A DNA stretch of 64,000 nucleotides from Cycas panzhihuaensis (GCA_023213395.1 CM041465.1:40431741-40495740); one strand, 5' to 3'. Shown: positions 46,100-57,350, counted from the first letter of the stretch. Numbers and translations: made by a program. The notes: generated by a model not told the origin, from the sequence alone.

Positions 46100-46990
46100 A
46101 GATCTCTTCTAAGCAAAGTCAAACCTCAAAACTTTCAAGAAGCAAAAGATCGTCAAGAATGGAAAGTGGCAATGGACAATGAAATGAACTTAATCAGGAA
46201 GAATCAGACATGGGAATTAGTAGAACTACCTACCGACAAATCTGCTATAAGCTGCAAATAGGTTTACAAAACAAAAAAGGGAATGGATGGTAAGGTAGAA
46301 AAGTACAAAGCAAGGTTAGTCGCAAAAGGATACATACAAACAGCAGATGTAGATTTTGATGAGACCTTTTCTCCAGTAGAAAAAATGAATACTGTAAGAA
46401 CAATAATAGCCTTGGCTACAGCACAAAATTGGAAAATTTCTTAGTTAGATGTAAAAAGCACCTTCTTAAATGGTGAATTAGAAGAAGAAGTCTACATGTA
46501 ACAACCTGAAGGATACGCTGAAAAAGGACAGGAGAATCTAGTCTGCAAATTAAGAAAGGCTCTGTATAGTCTAAAACAAGCCCCGCGAGCTTAGTATGCC
46601 AAATTAGATCATTTCCTTGAAGAAAATAAGTTCAATCAATGCAACTCCAACTCCAGTCTCTACATAAGGAAAACAAACAACAAGATAATAATAATTGTTA
46701 TCTATGTTGATGATATGCTTCTTATGGGAAATGATGAAGGAGGAATTAAAGACATCAAGGATCAACTTCAACAAAAATTTGAAATGACAAACTTGGGTCC
46801 ACTAAATTATTACCTAGGATTGGAGGTAGGTCAACATCAAAATTATATAACCTTGTCCCAAAGTAACTACATCAAAAATTTACTTGTTTGATTTCAGATG
46901 GAGAACTGCAATCCATGTACAATGCCCATGGAAACAAACTATGACTTAACGACAGATAATATGGAAAAAGATGCAGATGTCACTTTGTAT
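46100..46990 (+). pseudogene. G reverse transcriptase, broken by TAG/TAA codons
   Basis: WKVAMDNEMNLIRKNQTWEL, KARLVAKGYIQTADVDFDET, FSPVEKMNTVRTIIALATAQ, LDVKSTFLNGELEEEVYM, ALYSLKQAPRA, IYVDDMLLMG and YYLGLEV are in one frame. YVDD near 46702 is intact. In-frame stops sit at 46259 (Trp position), 46442 (Gln), 46499 (Gln) and 46592 (Trp): all explained by single C-to-T or G-to-A changes. Confidence 0.94.
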
Positions 46991-47652
46991 AGACAAATGA
47001 TTGGAAGTCTAATTTATTTCATAACCACTAGGCCTGACATATCATATTCAGTAGGACTAATATCCAGATATATGTAAAATCCAAAATTGAGATATTGGCA
47101 GGCTGCAAAAAGAGTTTTGAGATATCTTAAAGGAACAACAGATCTCAAGTTAGTATACTTAAAAGGATACCCAATCGAAATATTAGGGTACTGTGACTCC
47201 GACTGGGCTAGAGATAAAGAACAAAGGAAATCCACTAGTGGATATTATTTTTTCTTAGGGTCTTCAGCAATCTCCTGGTGTAGTAAGAAACAGGCTACAG
47301 TTGCTCTCTCTTCTACAGAAGCATAATACAAAGCAGCTACGTTAGCAACCTGTGAAGCTATCTGGTTAAGATAACTTCTACTTGAATTGGATCAATAGCA
47401 GAAAAGGGTAACTTCCTTGAAATGTGAGAATCAAAGTGCTATCAAGCTAACCAAAAATCCAATTCTACATGCAAGAACAAAGCATATTGAAGTTCATCAT
47501 CATTTTATAAGAGAAAAAGTACATAATAAAGAAATTAACTTGGAATATTGTCCCTCAGCCGAATAGGTTGCAGATCTTCTAGCAAAGCCTCTTGGAAGAG
47601 AAAGGCTTAAATATTTAAGAGACAAAATGAGACTATTAGAGATAAAACATTA
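46991..47652 (+). pseudogene. G RNase H
   Basis: MIGSLIYFITTRPDISYSVG, YLKGTTDLKLVY, YCDSDWARDKEQRKSTSGYY, ISWCSKKQATVALSSTEA, CENQSAIKLTKNP, ARTKHIEVHHHFIRE and ADLLAKPLGRERL are ordered copia RNase H blocks with catalytic Asp and Glu present. Stops at about 47075, 47325, 47371, 47397 and 47564. Confidence 0.94.
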
Positions 47653-47660
47653 AGAGAGGG

Positions 47661-47892
47661 TGTTGATATGTAATGTTTTATCTAAGTAAGAAATGGGGTC
47701 ATGTTAGGACCACCCTCAAATGTAACTCTAATGTAAGATTGTGCCACTTGGCAGTCTCAAGCTGATCGGTTACATTTCAATTTGTAACAGTCACATTGTT
47801 GATGTATATTTAAGGAGATTGAATCTCAATAAATCATAACTCTCTTCTCTTCTCTGTTTAAATCATGTTTTGTTTTTACTTTTTTTTCAATA
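47661..47892 (+). repeat. G 3' LTR
   Basis: Directly after PPT AAGAGAGGG. It matches 42580-42810 and ends TTTTCAATA with CA changed to TA; target duplication ATCCT follows. Confidence 0.95.
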
Positions 47893-48990
47893 ATCCTATC
47901 ATATGATGGGAAGCACCAGAGTCAAGAATCCATTAGGGTGATATACTAGATAGAGCAACAAAGGTAGAGGTGGAAGTAGTTAAAGAACGATTATGTGATT
48001 GGAGTCAGGTTTGAATTCCCTTAGAAGTTTTCTAAGCTTCTGAAGCTATTCTACTTCTGCAGACACCAATACTGTGGCCTTTTTTATGGTAGTAGGCACA
48101 ACTAATGTTCTAAGAAGGATTAACAGTGTTTCATTTTGGAAGAGACTATCTGGACGTATTTTGATATTTAGGTAGACCAGAATACTTAGTATTATTTTGA
48201 GAACTAGGAGGAGGACCTCTATGAGGTTTTTAGAATTTTTAATGAAAGTTGTTATGATGTTTGGTTTTATTTTGAGGCTTAGATTTAGAAAAGAAGACCT
48301 GAGAAGGATCTTTCAATTTACCTGTTTGAATTAATATCATTTGATATTCTATCAGTTGGTTTATCAACTGACTAAAAGTTATTGGAGGATTACCAGCTTG
48401 TTGTCTGGCAGACTTGAAAAGATTAAAATGTTTTAATTGTTTGTTTATTACAAGACAAATGAGTGTATCATCATCTTTAGCATGTATGACTATTTGTTCT
48501 ACATCACTTACTTTAATTGTAGTTTTAATACAATTGCCTAGATATTTATTAATTAGTTGAATTTTAGATAAAAAGTCTTTGACTTTAGAAAAATCATCAT
48601 AATTAAGGTCATACAATTACTATTTTAGGACAGTTAATTATTGTGTGTCAACCTTATCATATTTCTCCTTAAGAGTATTCTAGACAGTGGCTAGATCATC
48701 TGTATCAGAGAACTACCAACTAATTTCTAGTGATAAAGACATTAGGATGGTACCTATGGTTACATCAGAGTTCATCTGATATACCATATGGCTTTCTAAA
48801 GTTGCATCTTTTAGTTTTTTAAATTCACCTATTACATATTACCATATCTTCTATTGTTTAAGCTGATAGGAAATGTGATTCCTCCAATTGGCATAGTTTA
48901 AGTCATTTAGAACTAGAATCAGAATGTAGGTGGTTGTCCCTAGCATTAGTCTTATATTAGAAATTGAAAACATTGATTAGGAGTTTGTTT
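47893..48990 (-). pseudogene. X gag
   Basis: Minus frame 48616-48239 reads DDFSKVKDFLSKIQLINKYL, DDDTLICLVINKQLKHF and FSQLINQLIEYQMIL, matching the UBN2 gag helices. Farther on, a zinc-knuckle remnant (CRSRIASEA-type region near 48040-48110) precedes the G insertion. The N-terminus with N-Y-x-N-W-R near 48870-48890 is decayed. Confidence 0.78.
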
Positions 48991-49637
48991 GAGTCAAAAA
49001 CTTTGGAGAATCTAGATGAAGAAGTGTAGGTGATAACACTCACATAAGAAAATTACTAAACATCAGAGTAATCCTATTAACATTTCGTAAACATGTTTAA
49101 TTGAAAATCATTGTTATTAAGTTTGTTTGGATACCCTTCCCATAGAAAGAAAAAGAATTAAATATTCCCCTTTTCTAAGAAAAAAACATGTTAATAGTCT
49201 CTCTTGTTATTTAAAGAAATATGTTGAAGAATAAATTACTTGTTCAATTACAAGCAAGAGAATTTAAGTGTTGAATAGAAGTAAATTAAAATTAAATAGT
49301 GAAGCAAAAGAGGTATTAATTAAGTTGTATTATAGGATGGGGGTTAAGCCCTTTTAAAAGGATAAGTTTTAGTCACTTTAAATGCTATATTACTTAAATA
49401 TTTAATAAGTATTAAAAGAATAAAAAAGATGAGAGGGGTGAATTTAATTGATCAATACATAAGATAGGTAGAGAGTTGTTTTATTAAATGGGGGGTAGGT
49501 CCATTAAAAAATGTGTTTTAATACTTCATCATTTTAAAGATTGGGTATTAAATAAAGAGGGAAGTTTTGAATTAAAACTTTAAAAAATAAAGGAATTAAA
49601 TAAAGAAGAGGTTTTGTTGGTTGTAGTAAAGGGAGAT

Positions 49638-49783
49638 TTTAATATTAAAATGTAGTAAGGGGGGGGCTAATGTTAATATTAAAATGTAGTAAGAGGGGGG
49701 CTAATGTTAATGTTGATTAAATGTTAATGTTGATTAAATGTTAATGTTGATTAAATGTTAAGGTTGATTTAATGTTGATTAAA
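49638..49783. repeat. Tandem repeats: 35-bp x2 then about 17-bp x4-5
   Basis: TTAATATTAAAATGTAGTAA plus a G run and CTAATG occurs twice (from 49639 and 49674). It is followed by four near-perfect units of TGTTGATTAAATGTTAA and a last degenerate one. Likely replication slippage in the X leader. Confidence 0.85.
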
Positions 49784-49969
49784 TTAAATCAAAAAGTATA
49801 AAGAAATAACGAACCCGAATGGTTTATAGAAAACGGAAAATCATTTTATGAATGCAAAAACATTAGAGCATATTGTAATTTTATTTTAGATCTGTATATT
49901 TAGGGTTTACCTGGTTCACATTCTTTAGATTAATGAAGGCAGTGGTAAGGGATCACGGTCTAGTTCTAC

Positions 49970-50052
49970 ATCTCAATGGAAGCATTACAAGTTCCTCGTC
50001 TCAACAAAAGCATTATAGGTTTCTCATCTCAACAGAAGCATTGCAGGTTCTC
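49970..50052. repeat. Three imperfect 29-bp tandem repeats
   Basis: Units begin with CATCTCAATGGAAGCATT, CGTCTCAACAAAAGCATT and CATCTCAACAGAAGCATT, each followed by a variant of ACAAGTTCCT or GCAGGTTCTC. Confidence 0.85.
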
Positions 50053-50918
50053 TATTCGTTATCTTCATTAGCTTGGTGTCTTTCTCCTGTTGGGTGTTCT
50101 CTTTTTTTTTTCTTTTTTCTTTTTTTTTGTCTATGTGGTCTTCCTTATAGCAATGGCGAGGCGAGGATCCAGTCAAGACTTGCGTCTCTGGTTCAACCCC
50201 CGCAACGGTCTCTCTTTGTTGCCCTATTCAGGAAAGGTTATCTTTTCTATGAATGATGCCAAGGTTCCATTAAAGGGTGAGAATGTTAGATCGAAGACTC
50301 CAGAATCTTCCTCTTACATGGTAGCATGCTCAAATCATCTTGCAAAGGTACTTCTTAAGTAGCTAATTTGCTTTCTTTGAAGCCTTACTTGATTTTTAAG
50401 ATCTCCTTTATGTATATTAAGATGAGATTTAACTGGTTATCCACTGCAACAATCTATATAACCCTGTGTGCAGCCCCAATAGAGCAAACCCTCCTCTGAT
50501 ACCAAGTTGCCACATCACTGGCCTATGAAGATGAGGACTAGGGGTGGCTATCCCTCTAATTAGAGTTATGTTAAATGCATAAGACAAGAAGATAGATCGT
50601 CTGAAAAAATAATATGACTATAAGTTCATGCTAAAAGAGTTCTAATCAAGCTCTAGAACCACCCATATCTCCTTATTTGAGTGTACTATAGATCCATTGC
50701 TATGTGGTATAAAAGCTCCTCAAATTCTGCAGCAAGTATGTGTAATTGCTCACTCAGAAAAGACTTGATGCACACACACATTAATGAGTTGTTTCAGCCT
50801 TTGTATGGCCATCAAATGTGCTTTCTACATAAAATTTAAGATGAAGAAGAGGCAGTAAGAAGGCTGCAATCTTCAACAAATGTAGATTCTGATTCTGATT
50901 GATTTTGCTCTGATACCA

Positions 50919-51358
50919 TGCAACGATAGGTAACATGTACAATATCAACATGATTAAATAATTAAGCATACATAGGTGGAAATTAACATTACACATGAAC
51001 ACATATTTGGCAGGTGGAAAACCCCTTCTGGGGAAGAAAAACCACCTCTGAATTAGGAAATTTATTACCTGAAAAATTTTACATAAAAGCTTGCCAGAAA
51101 TACCCACTAAAACTAAGCTAAGATGGAAACCAACCTTCAGACAAGCTTATGACAGCCTCCTAGATTCCTGGAACTAATTCCTAGAATCTAGGAGAGACTA
51201 TTTAAAGAATGAGAGGTTCATTGAAATGGGCAGTTGCTCATTTCAACAACCTTTATATAATAAACAATAGTTAACTTTAACTTTATAAAATGAACCTTTA
51301 CATAACTTAAATTTATATTTAAACATATGATCAAAAAGTAACATTAACTTTTCTAACA
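50919..51358 (-). repeat. X 5' LTR
   Basis: It begins TGCAACGATAGG right of the PBS complement GCTCTGATACCA and ends TTTTCTAACA. Same length as 39006-39445. Confidence 0.95.
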
Positions 51359-52620
51359 TGTGGAAAGTAATATCAATAGCCACACCTAGCTGGATTTAAG
51401 AGTTGATCAAGGAATATAAGAGTGATCCACTTTAACATGAGATATTAAAAGGAATTAAGGACCAGAAGCCTTTCAAGTTCAAATTATAAGGGGAATTGAT
51501 TTTGAGAAAGGGAAAGATATTTATCTCTGTGGGTTCTAAAGTAAAGAAGGCCATATTAGAAGAAGCTCACTCAGTGCCAACAACAAGACATATAGGAATA
51601 GATAAAGTGTACTAGAAGATACAAAATTCTTTTTATTAGAAGGAAATAAAAGTGGACGCCCTCAATTATGTCTCTAAATATTATTCATGCCAATGAAACA
51701 AGAATAAATGCATAAAGAGTCTAAAATTACTTAAACCATTACCTATTCCACATCAAAAGTGGGAAGATTTCTTAATGGATTTTATCACAGGACTCCCATG
51801 GACTAAAGGGAAAGATTCCATCTTTGTAGTTCTAGAAATAATAACTAAATATACAAATTTTAGGAGCACACAATTAATAGTTGAATCAAGTTAAATAATA
51901 GATATATACATGAAGGAGATACATCGTTTGCATGGGCTCCCCAAAATTATAGTTAGTGATTGGGATCCAAAATTCATAAGTTATTTTTGACAAGATCTAT
52001 TCAAATTAGCAGAAACAAAATTAAATATGAGTATAGCCTACCACTCGCAATCAGATGGACAAATAGAAATAGTCAACAAGTGCCTAGAAGGATGTTTAAG
52101 GTACTTTTCTTCTAATAAGAAAACTCAATGACATCGATGGCTCCATTTGTCTAGATGGTGGTATAATACTACTTACCACTTAGCAATAAAAATGACACAT
52201 TTCCAAGTATTATATGGGTATGAGCCACCATCTATACTCTCATGGATGAAAGTATCGTAGGTATAAGTAGTACACAAATAATAAGAATAGATGGAGCAAA
52301 AAATGAGGATTTTAAAAGATAATTTAAATTCAACACAAAATAGAATGAAATAGCAAGCTGATACCAAAAGATCTAATAGAGTTTCATAGTTAGAGACTGG
52401 GTCTTTCTAAGACTCCAACCTTATAATCAATTATTAATGAATCAAACAAATAGACGAAAATTAGCACCATGATTCTTTAGACCTTATCAAATTACGAGGA
52501 AAACTAGGGAAGTAGCTTACCAACTAGCATTACCACAAAGAAGTAAGATCCATAATGTTTTTCATGTATCTTGCCTTAAGAAGAAGGTAGGGGAAAAGGT
52601 AACCTCTCAAACAATAGTCC
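51359..52620 (+). pseudogene. D integrase
   Basis: KGIKDQKPFKFKL and KKAILEEAHSVPTTRHIGID begin the zinc-binding HHCC region. The core reads [38 protein letters not shown] and SIAYHSQSDGQIEIVNKCLE, so Asp, Asp and Glu of the catalytic triad are readable. The C-terminal part ends NVFHVSCLKKKVGEKV near 52590. Stops at about 51411, 51440, 51487, 51616 and later, and at least one frameshift. Confidence 0.93.
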
Positions 52621-52790
52621 CTGAGTTAGATGAAGAAGGAAAGATTATCTTTGAACCATAGGGGATTTTACAAGTAAGAACAAAAGAATTACAATCCAAG
52701 AAGGTCAAAGAATACATCATTAAGTGGAAGACTTTAGATTTAGATGATGCTATGTGGGAATCAAAAGAATGGATGTAACAACATCCAAAT
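52621..52790 (+). pseudogene. D chromodomain
   Basis: EEGKIIFEPxGILQVRTKEL then VKEYIIKWKTLDLDDAMWES is a chromodomain: the P-x-x-I-L-x-x-R strand, K-E-Y-x-x-K-W-K and D-D-A-x-W-E are all visible. It sits at the integrase C-terminus just before the PPT, which defines the chromovirus clade. Confidence 0.9.
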
Positions 52791-52835
52791 CTACCCATGC
52801 TTTGAGGTAAAAGCATATTTTAGAGGGGAGGGATG

Positions 52836-53295
52836 TGTTACATTCCTAGTTTCTCTCCTACTTAGTCTAGTCATGGCTTGTCTTTTAGCTGACTTCATAT
52901 TAGGTTCAGTCTCAATGAACTGTCTCTTTATTGGCTGACTTCCTTTTGAAGATTAAATGTCTCCATATATAAGGGTTGGAGTCCCCATTCCAAATCATCA
53001 TGTGGTTGTATTCTTTAAACATAAACTTAGCTTTTAGGGCTGCAATTAGCTCACCCATTTAGGCTACAATTTTTAGAGTAATCTCACCTTGAATTGGTTG
53101 GCCATCTCAAACATGATATTCAGTGAAACGAGCATATTTTGAGCAGTATTGGCTAGCCCTACAAATTGCATTCCTTATCCATTTTGACTAGTGTATTTAC
53201 TATTTTGTACTTTTGTTGCCATTAGTAAATTTTTAGTAGACTTTTTCTTAGATGTTTTGGGATTCTACAAGGGATAGAGGAAAGTGTCCACTTCA
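52836..53295 (+). repeat. D 3' LTR
   Basis: It begins TGTTACATTCCTAG after PPT TAGAGGGGAGGG and ends GTCCACTTCA before TAAAA. Confidence 0.93.
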
Positions 53296-53300
53296 TAAAA

Positions 53301-53517
53301 TTTCAATAAATTATAAGAATTTTCAAAAATTACTTTCATATAGTTTCGTACAAGTCCATATAATGTTCATACATAGTAGTTCATGCATAGAGATCTTCTC
53401 TGAGATAGAAAAATTTTTCATTTACCTTTATACAACTCTATAATAGCTTAACAAATGTAAAATATCAAATTGTTTCTGATTTTAAAAACCCTAATCAAAT
53501 TGCCTTCTTTGATACCA
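53301..53517 (-). other. A leader, part next to the PBS
   Basis: Joins to 27071 once D is removed. The A primer-binding site complement TTTGATACCA lies at 53508-53517. Confidence 0.75.
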
Positions 53518-53707
53518 TGAAAGAAACCTTCACATAAAGGAAGATAGCATATTGATTATGCAAAAGAATCACTCTCTATATATACAACAAATTTTTTATA
53601 ACCACTTACCATCTATAAGCCATTTGTCTAACACTTGTCTTTCTTACAATGAAGGGAGCTCTAATACATGACCCTTATTAACATAATGTCCTAGATAAAA
53701 CATTACC
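53518..53707 (-). repeat. A 5' LTR
   Basis: Plus strand begins TGAAAGAAACC. It aligns with 11969-12158. On the minus strand it starts near TAATGTTTTATCTAGG, a block shared with the LTR of G. Confidence 0.88.
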
Positions 53708-53712
53708 TTTAA

Positions 53713-54859
53713 TATGTAACTCAACCAAATCTTTATTTTTGATGTCCAAAAGTTAATAAAATATTTCCTTGTTGTGTATTGGGTAGTGACCTGGGCATTA
53801 TCCATCCTTATCCTTGACTATTCAAATTAGTTTTTCCCATCCTCCAAAATTTCCAAATCTCTAGTTTATCATTATGGAGGAGCTATTAAAACTATGATTA
53901 TAATAAATGAAGAAAATCTTCATATTTTATTGTTTGACAACCATTATATCCTTTTGTAGGCATATGTCTTAGTTGTTATCTACTTGGATAAATAATAATA
54001 AAAACATGCATAAAAATTCTACCGTCAGATGCTTGCTATAGTTCAAGATGTTCAATAGTGATTAAAGTAAAATTTGACTCTTCAATGTACTTCTGTAAGT
54101 CCTTAGTCTACTTTCCATACCTACTTCATTCAAAGTGTTCATGAAAATACTTAAAATTATTCTTGAGGAACTTTTACATGGATTTGGTGAAGTATTAAAA
54201 GTATTCCAAGTATCACACAATGAATGATGAATGATATACTTAGGAAAGGCTTTACAAAGAAAGTGAGTTGAGGTGATACTAGGCCCCACAAGTATATGAA
54301 ATTCATTTAAATACATCTTATTATCTGTTTTTCATGGTCCTTTAGTGGAAAGAGTGAAAATACCATCATATTTTCCTCACTTGTGAGGATATGGATGAGG
54401 TAATACAAAACCTTTATTGTTCTGCCCACATTTTACATTTGTAACTTTGAGTAAATCTCCTTTTGATGAGTCATTGAGCTTCTTATACTCATATACTTAT
54501 TTATAAAAATATGAAATAACACTTGCAGGTGAACTCTAACTCTACCCAAAATATATTCTTAAACACTTAAGCACTTTTACATGGAGTTTTATAATCAAAG
54601 TGCCAAAATTTAATAAATCATATAATAAATACTCTCCTTATTATATTTGAGGCTAAATACATAGCTAATTACATAGCCATATAAGCTTTCATTACAACCC
54701 TTTTAAGCAAGGTAGGAAAAGAACCTAACATCTAGCCTCCTTGAATTTGGGTAACCCTTAGTGACTTAAGTAAAAGAAACTACTAAATTAAAAATAAAAT
54801 CCTAAACTAAATACAAAGTTTGCATAAGTACTTAGAATGATTATAAAAAGTATATAACT
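53713..54859 (-). other. H 3' region between integrase and A, no domain recognised
   Basis: Lies after the H integrase end on the minus strand. Minus frame 54316-54062 (84 codons) shows no family. Tat-type elements often carry long 3' non-coding regions, which would explain this space. Confidence 0.5.
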
Positions 54860-55930
54860 AAGAGATAAAATGTTTAAGATACAAGCCATTTATTAGAATA
54901 GGAAATAGTATACCATCTAACTATTTGAGCTTGAAAGTATTTTCTCTAACTTTATCAACTATCTCCAATAGGCCAAGCCATAAAGAGTCAAATTTATGAT
55001 GAGCTCTAGTCTTTTCTTTAGCCTTATCCTATATTAGAACCTTGTCAGGAATTTGAAAGCCTTTTCTATTGGTAGTAGATCTATCAAAACATTTCTTAAC
55101 TTTTATTTTATGGAGATGAAATTTATCCCTTACTTCACACATTAATTTCTTAATAGTAATTAGATCCTACAATCTCCTTATAACCAGTGGAATATCTTCC
55201 TCAAATGTAGTAAATTGAAGGTTTTCTTGAGCAAGATAGGAAGGGAGAATGGCCTTCTTATCATAGACCAACAAGTAGGGTAAGTAGCTAATTACTTACT
55301 TTGTTGTAATCCTATCAACCCATAAATCTTGAAAATTTTTCTCATGCTATCCCCTTTCATTCTATTTAATAGCCCTCCTTAGAATTTTCATCAAGTTTTT
55401 GTTAGTAGATTCAACAAGTCCATTTCCATATGGATTATAATTTGAGGAACTACTCAAATTGATGTTAATCTTCTAGTAAAACCTTACCATCAAATCTAAC
55501 TTGAATTAGAGACTAATTGAGTTGGTACTCTAAACTTAGGCATTGAAACTTGTTGTAAGAAAGTTATTACCATTATTGTGATTACTTCTTTAAAATAGAT
55601 TGCTTCTATCCACCTAGTAAAATAATAAGTGGTTGTGATAATAAAAGAATATCATTTTCTTGATGGAATATTAATTAGATCAATGAAGTCTAAGCTCCGT
55701 TTTTCAAAAGTTTATTCCACAAAAGTAGGTTTTAAAGATAGAGCAACAAGTCTCTAATTCCTTATAAACATTTGGCAAATAAGAAAGATCCTTACCTTTT
55801 GAAAATCATCTCTAAAAATTTTAAGCCAAGAGTAGCTAACCCTTATGATTTTATAGGTTATCACCTCTCTAGAAAAGTAGTCACCACACACACCATCATG
55901 AAATTCATTGAGAACTTAGATAGATTTTTG
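54860..55930 (-). pseudogene. H integrase
   Basis: Minus strand begins with EFHDGVCGDYFSREVITYKI then IRVSYSWLKIFRD (about 55920-55800), the HHCC finger of Tat-like integrase. The core reads RSLDFIDLINIPSRK and SFIITTTYYFTRWIEAIYFK (55700-55560), with N-x-x-Y-N-P-x-G-N-G-L-V-E-S-T near 55390-55440. The C-terminal region has DKVLI, AHHKFDSLWLGLLEI and DGILFPILINGLYLKHF (55050-54870). Frameshifts and stops throughout. Confidence 0.85.
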
Positions 55931-56732
55931 TTGCTTAAGATATATCAATAGAATTCCATCATAACTCCTCTTATATAATTGCCCTTCCAAGAGGACATAT
56001 GGCTTTAATCTCAATTTAAGAGACCTTCTCCCCTTTTTGTCTAAATTCTCAAGACAAATACCATCATCCCAATAAACATAACATCAGAGGAAAAAAATTA
56101 AACTAGTCAACATTAACCCATTGTGTTAAGGTTAGATTGTTTACCTTCTTATGGCCTTATTCTATTTTAATTTATAGAAGTTTCTATGCTTATGTTTTGT
56201 AGATAATTTAGCATAGTTCTTGTACTTTGACTAGATTGATAGGTTTGATATCCAAATCCACCTCATAATTTTAGCTAAGCCACTTGGCCCATCTACCTAT
56301 AAGTTTCATTTGATTTAACAATACCTTCATTGGATATTAAGCGGCATATGTTGTGGTGTGGCTATAAAGGATGCATAGCCTAAAACCCTCTATTACTTTC
56401 ATTAAAGTATAGGCCTGCCTCTCTATAGAAGTATAGTTCAATTAGTAATCCTTTAGAGACATATTAATAAAGGACATAGGCATATCATTACCTTCAATAT
56501 CCTTTTAGACCAACATAATGGCATAAGCGACATCAACAACATAATAATCAATAATGAAATCCTTATCAAAAGTTGGACTCATAAAGGTTGGGGCCTCTAC
56601 TATATAATCCTTGATATGATGAAATGTTGCTTTGGCTTTGGATGTCTATTTAAAATCTACATTCTTTCTTAATATGGTATTAATTGGAAGGGTTACACTT
56701 ATAAAGGTCTAGTATGAACATTTTAAGGAAGT
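55931..56732 (-). pseudogene. H RNase H
   Basis: Minus frames give FIIDYYVVDVAYAIMLV, GNDMPMSFINMSLKDY, YTSIERQAYTLMKVIEGFRL and LIGRWAKWLS, matching the gypsy RNase H and connection (P-I-x-F-x-S-x-x-L, Y-x-x-x-E-K-x-x-x-A, G-R-x-A-R-W). The catalytic residues are largely changed. Confidence 0.8.
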
Positions 56733-57350
56733 TTATCTTTCAAAGAAAGATTGACCACCCATCTTGTTTGAAGGCATTGATAGTTCCTTTATCACTTTAA
56801 TAGTCTCTAGATCCATATAGGTGCCATATTTGGTTACTGTATGGCCAAGTAACCTGTTTTCCATTTCACCAAAAATAATTTTCTTAGGATTTAAGGATAC
56901 CCCAAATTCCTTGCACCTCTGGAACATAAATATGAGATGCTTTATATGGTTGAACCTACTTTTAGAAAAGACTATCATATCTTCTAAATAATTTATAATA
57001 ATTACTCCAATCAAACCTTTAAATTTTTTGTCTATTTCATTTTGAAATATTGCCCTAGCATTCATGAGACTAAATGGTATCTTCTTATATGTAAAGGTGC
57101 CCCACATTGTTGTGAAAGTTGTCTTATGCCTATCCTCCTCTATAATTGAAATATGATTATATCCAAAAAAACCATCTCGTAAAGACATGAATTTAAATCT
57201 TGTAACCATTTATAAGACGTACTCCATTCAAGGCAATGGGTAGTTATCTTTGACTAATATGGTATTGAAATTCCTAAAATCTACACATAACTTGAAGTCA
57301 CAATTCTTCTTTCTAATTGGCACAAGGTCTATAACTTGGATGAAAATATT
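56733..57350 (-). pseudogene. H reverse transcriptase, catalytic Asp to Glu
   Basis: Minus strand reads LVPIRKKNCDFKLCVDFRNF and LVKDNYPLP (57330-57240), then RFKFMSLRDGFFGYNHISII, KTTFTTMWGTFTYKKIPFSL and MNARAIFQNEIDKKF (57209 on). The W-G-T-F-x-Y-x-K-x-P-F-x-L-M-N-A run is characteristic of Tat-like plant gypsy RT. The catalytic box reads IINYLEDMIVFSKS, so YLDD has become YLED. FGEMENRLLGHTVTKYG ends the palm. A clean open frame of 158 codons. Confidence 0.93.

Larger units (their letters stand above)
42580..47892 (+). mobile_element. Element G: Ty1/copia retrotransposon inside X
   Basis: A 5.3-kb plus-strand element with LTRs of 231 and 232 bp (42580-42810, 47661-47892), about 6-7% different. 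PBS TGGTATCAGAGCAGG at 42811-42825; PPT AAGAGAGGG at 47652-47660. Target duplication GTCCT (42575-42579) and ATCCT (47893-47897), one mismatch. All copia domains are present in order, the most complete pol set in this window, but with many stops. Confidence 0.96.
48991..50906 (-). other. X leader, repeat-rich
   Basis: Nearly 2 kb between PBS and gag. It contains tandem repeats (49638-49783, 49970-50052), a pyrimidine run near 50098-50130, and at 50493-50504 a second PBS-like site (minus TGGTATCAGAGG). Two plus frames (49933-50256, 50090-50362) cross a GC-richer patch at 50140-50350 but show no family I recognise. Confidence 0.55.
39006..51358 (-). mobile_element. Element X: Ty1/copia retrotransposon carrying G
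   Basis: Minus-strand element with two 440-bp LTRs (39006-39445, 50919-51358), about 38 differences. PBS TGGTATCAGAGC (minus) at 50907-50918; PPT (minus) AAAGGGGGA next to 39445. Gag, pre-integrase, integrase, RT and RNase H are in copia order on the minus strand; G lies between gag and pre-integrase. Without G it is about 7.0 kb, with a long leader of nearly 2 kb. Target duplication was not resolved (CATTG and TGTGG). Confidence 0.95.
27072..53295 (+). mobile_element. Element D: Ty3/gypsy chromovirus carrying E and X
   Basis: Plus-strand element with LTRs of 455 bp (27072-27526) and 460 bp (52836-53295), about 16% diverged. PBS TGGTATCAGAGCTTC at 27529; PPT TAGAGGGGAGGG at 52821-52832. Flanks TAAAC and TAAAA form a one-mismatch target duplication. 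Gag, protease, RT, RNase H, integrase and chromodomain follow in gypsy chromovirus order, interrupted by E in gag and by X between RNase H and integrase. Without them it is about 5.56 kb. Confidence 0.94.
11969..53707 (-). mobile_element. Element A: Ty1/copia retrotransposon carrying B and D
   Basis: Minus-strand copia element split in three by B and D. LTRs of about 190 bp at 53518-53707 (5') and 11969-12158 (3') differ at about 33 of 188 positions by hand count. PBS TGGTATCAAAG (minus) at 53508-53517; PPT AAGAGAAGG (minus) just right of 12158. Gag, zinc knuckles, protease and pre-integrase lie at 26585-25089, integrase from 14769, then RT and RNase H to about 12170. Excising B and D leaves about 5.2 kb, a normal copia size. 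Flanks TATAA (11964-11968) and TTTAA (53708-53712) may be a decayed target duplication. Confidence 0.88.

Noticed and set aside
50150-50220. tRNA-like GGTTCAACCCC block
   Set aside because: No acceptor stem or D-arm could be paired around it.
49933-50362. Plus frames in the X leader
   Set aside because: They start in a 29-bp tandem array and cross a pyrimidine run; no family recognised.
39001-51363. Target duplication for X
   Set aside because: Flanks CATTG and TGTGG do not match; the LTR pairing itself is secure.
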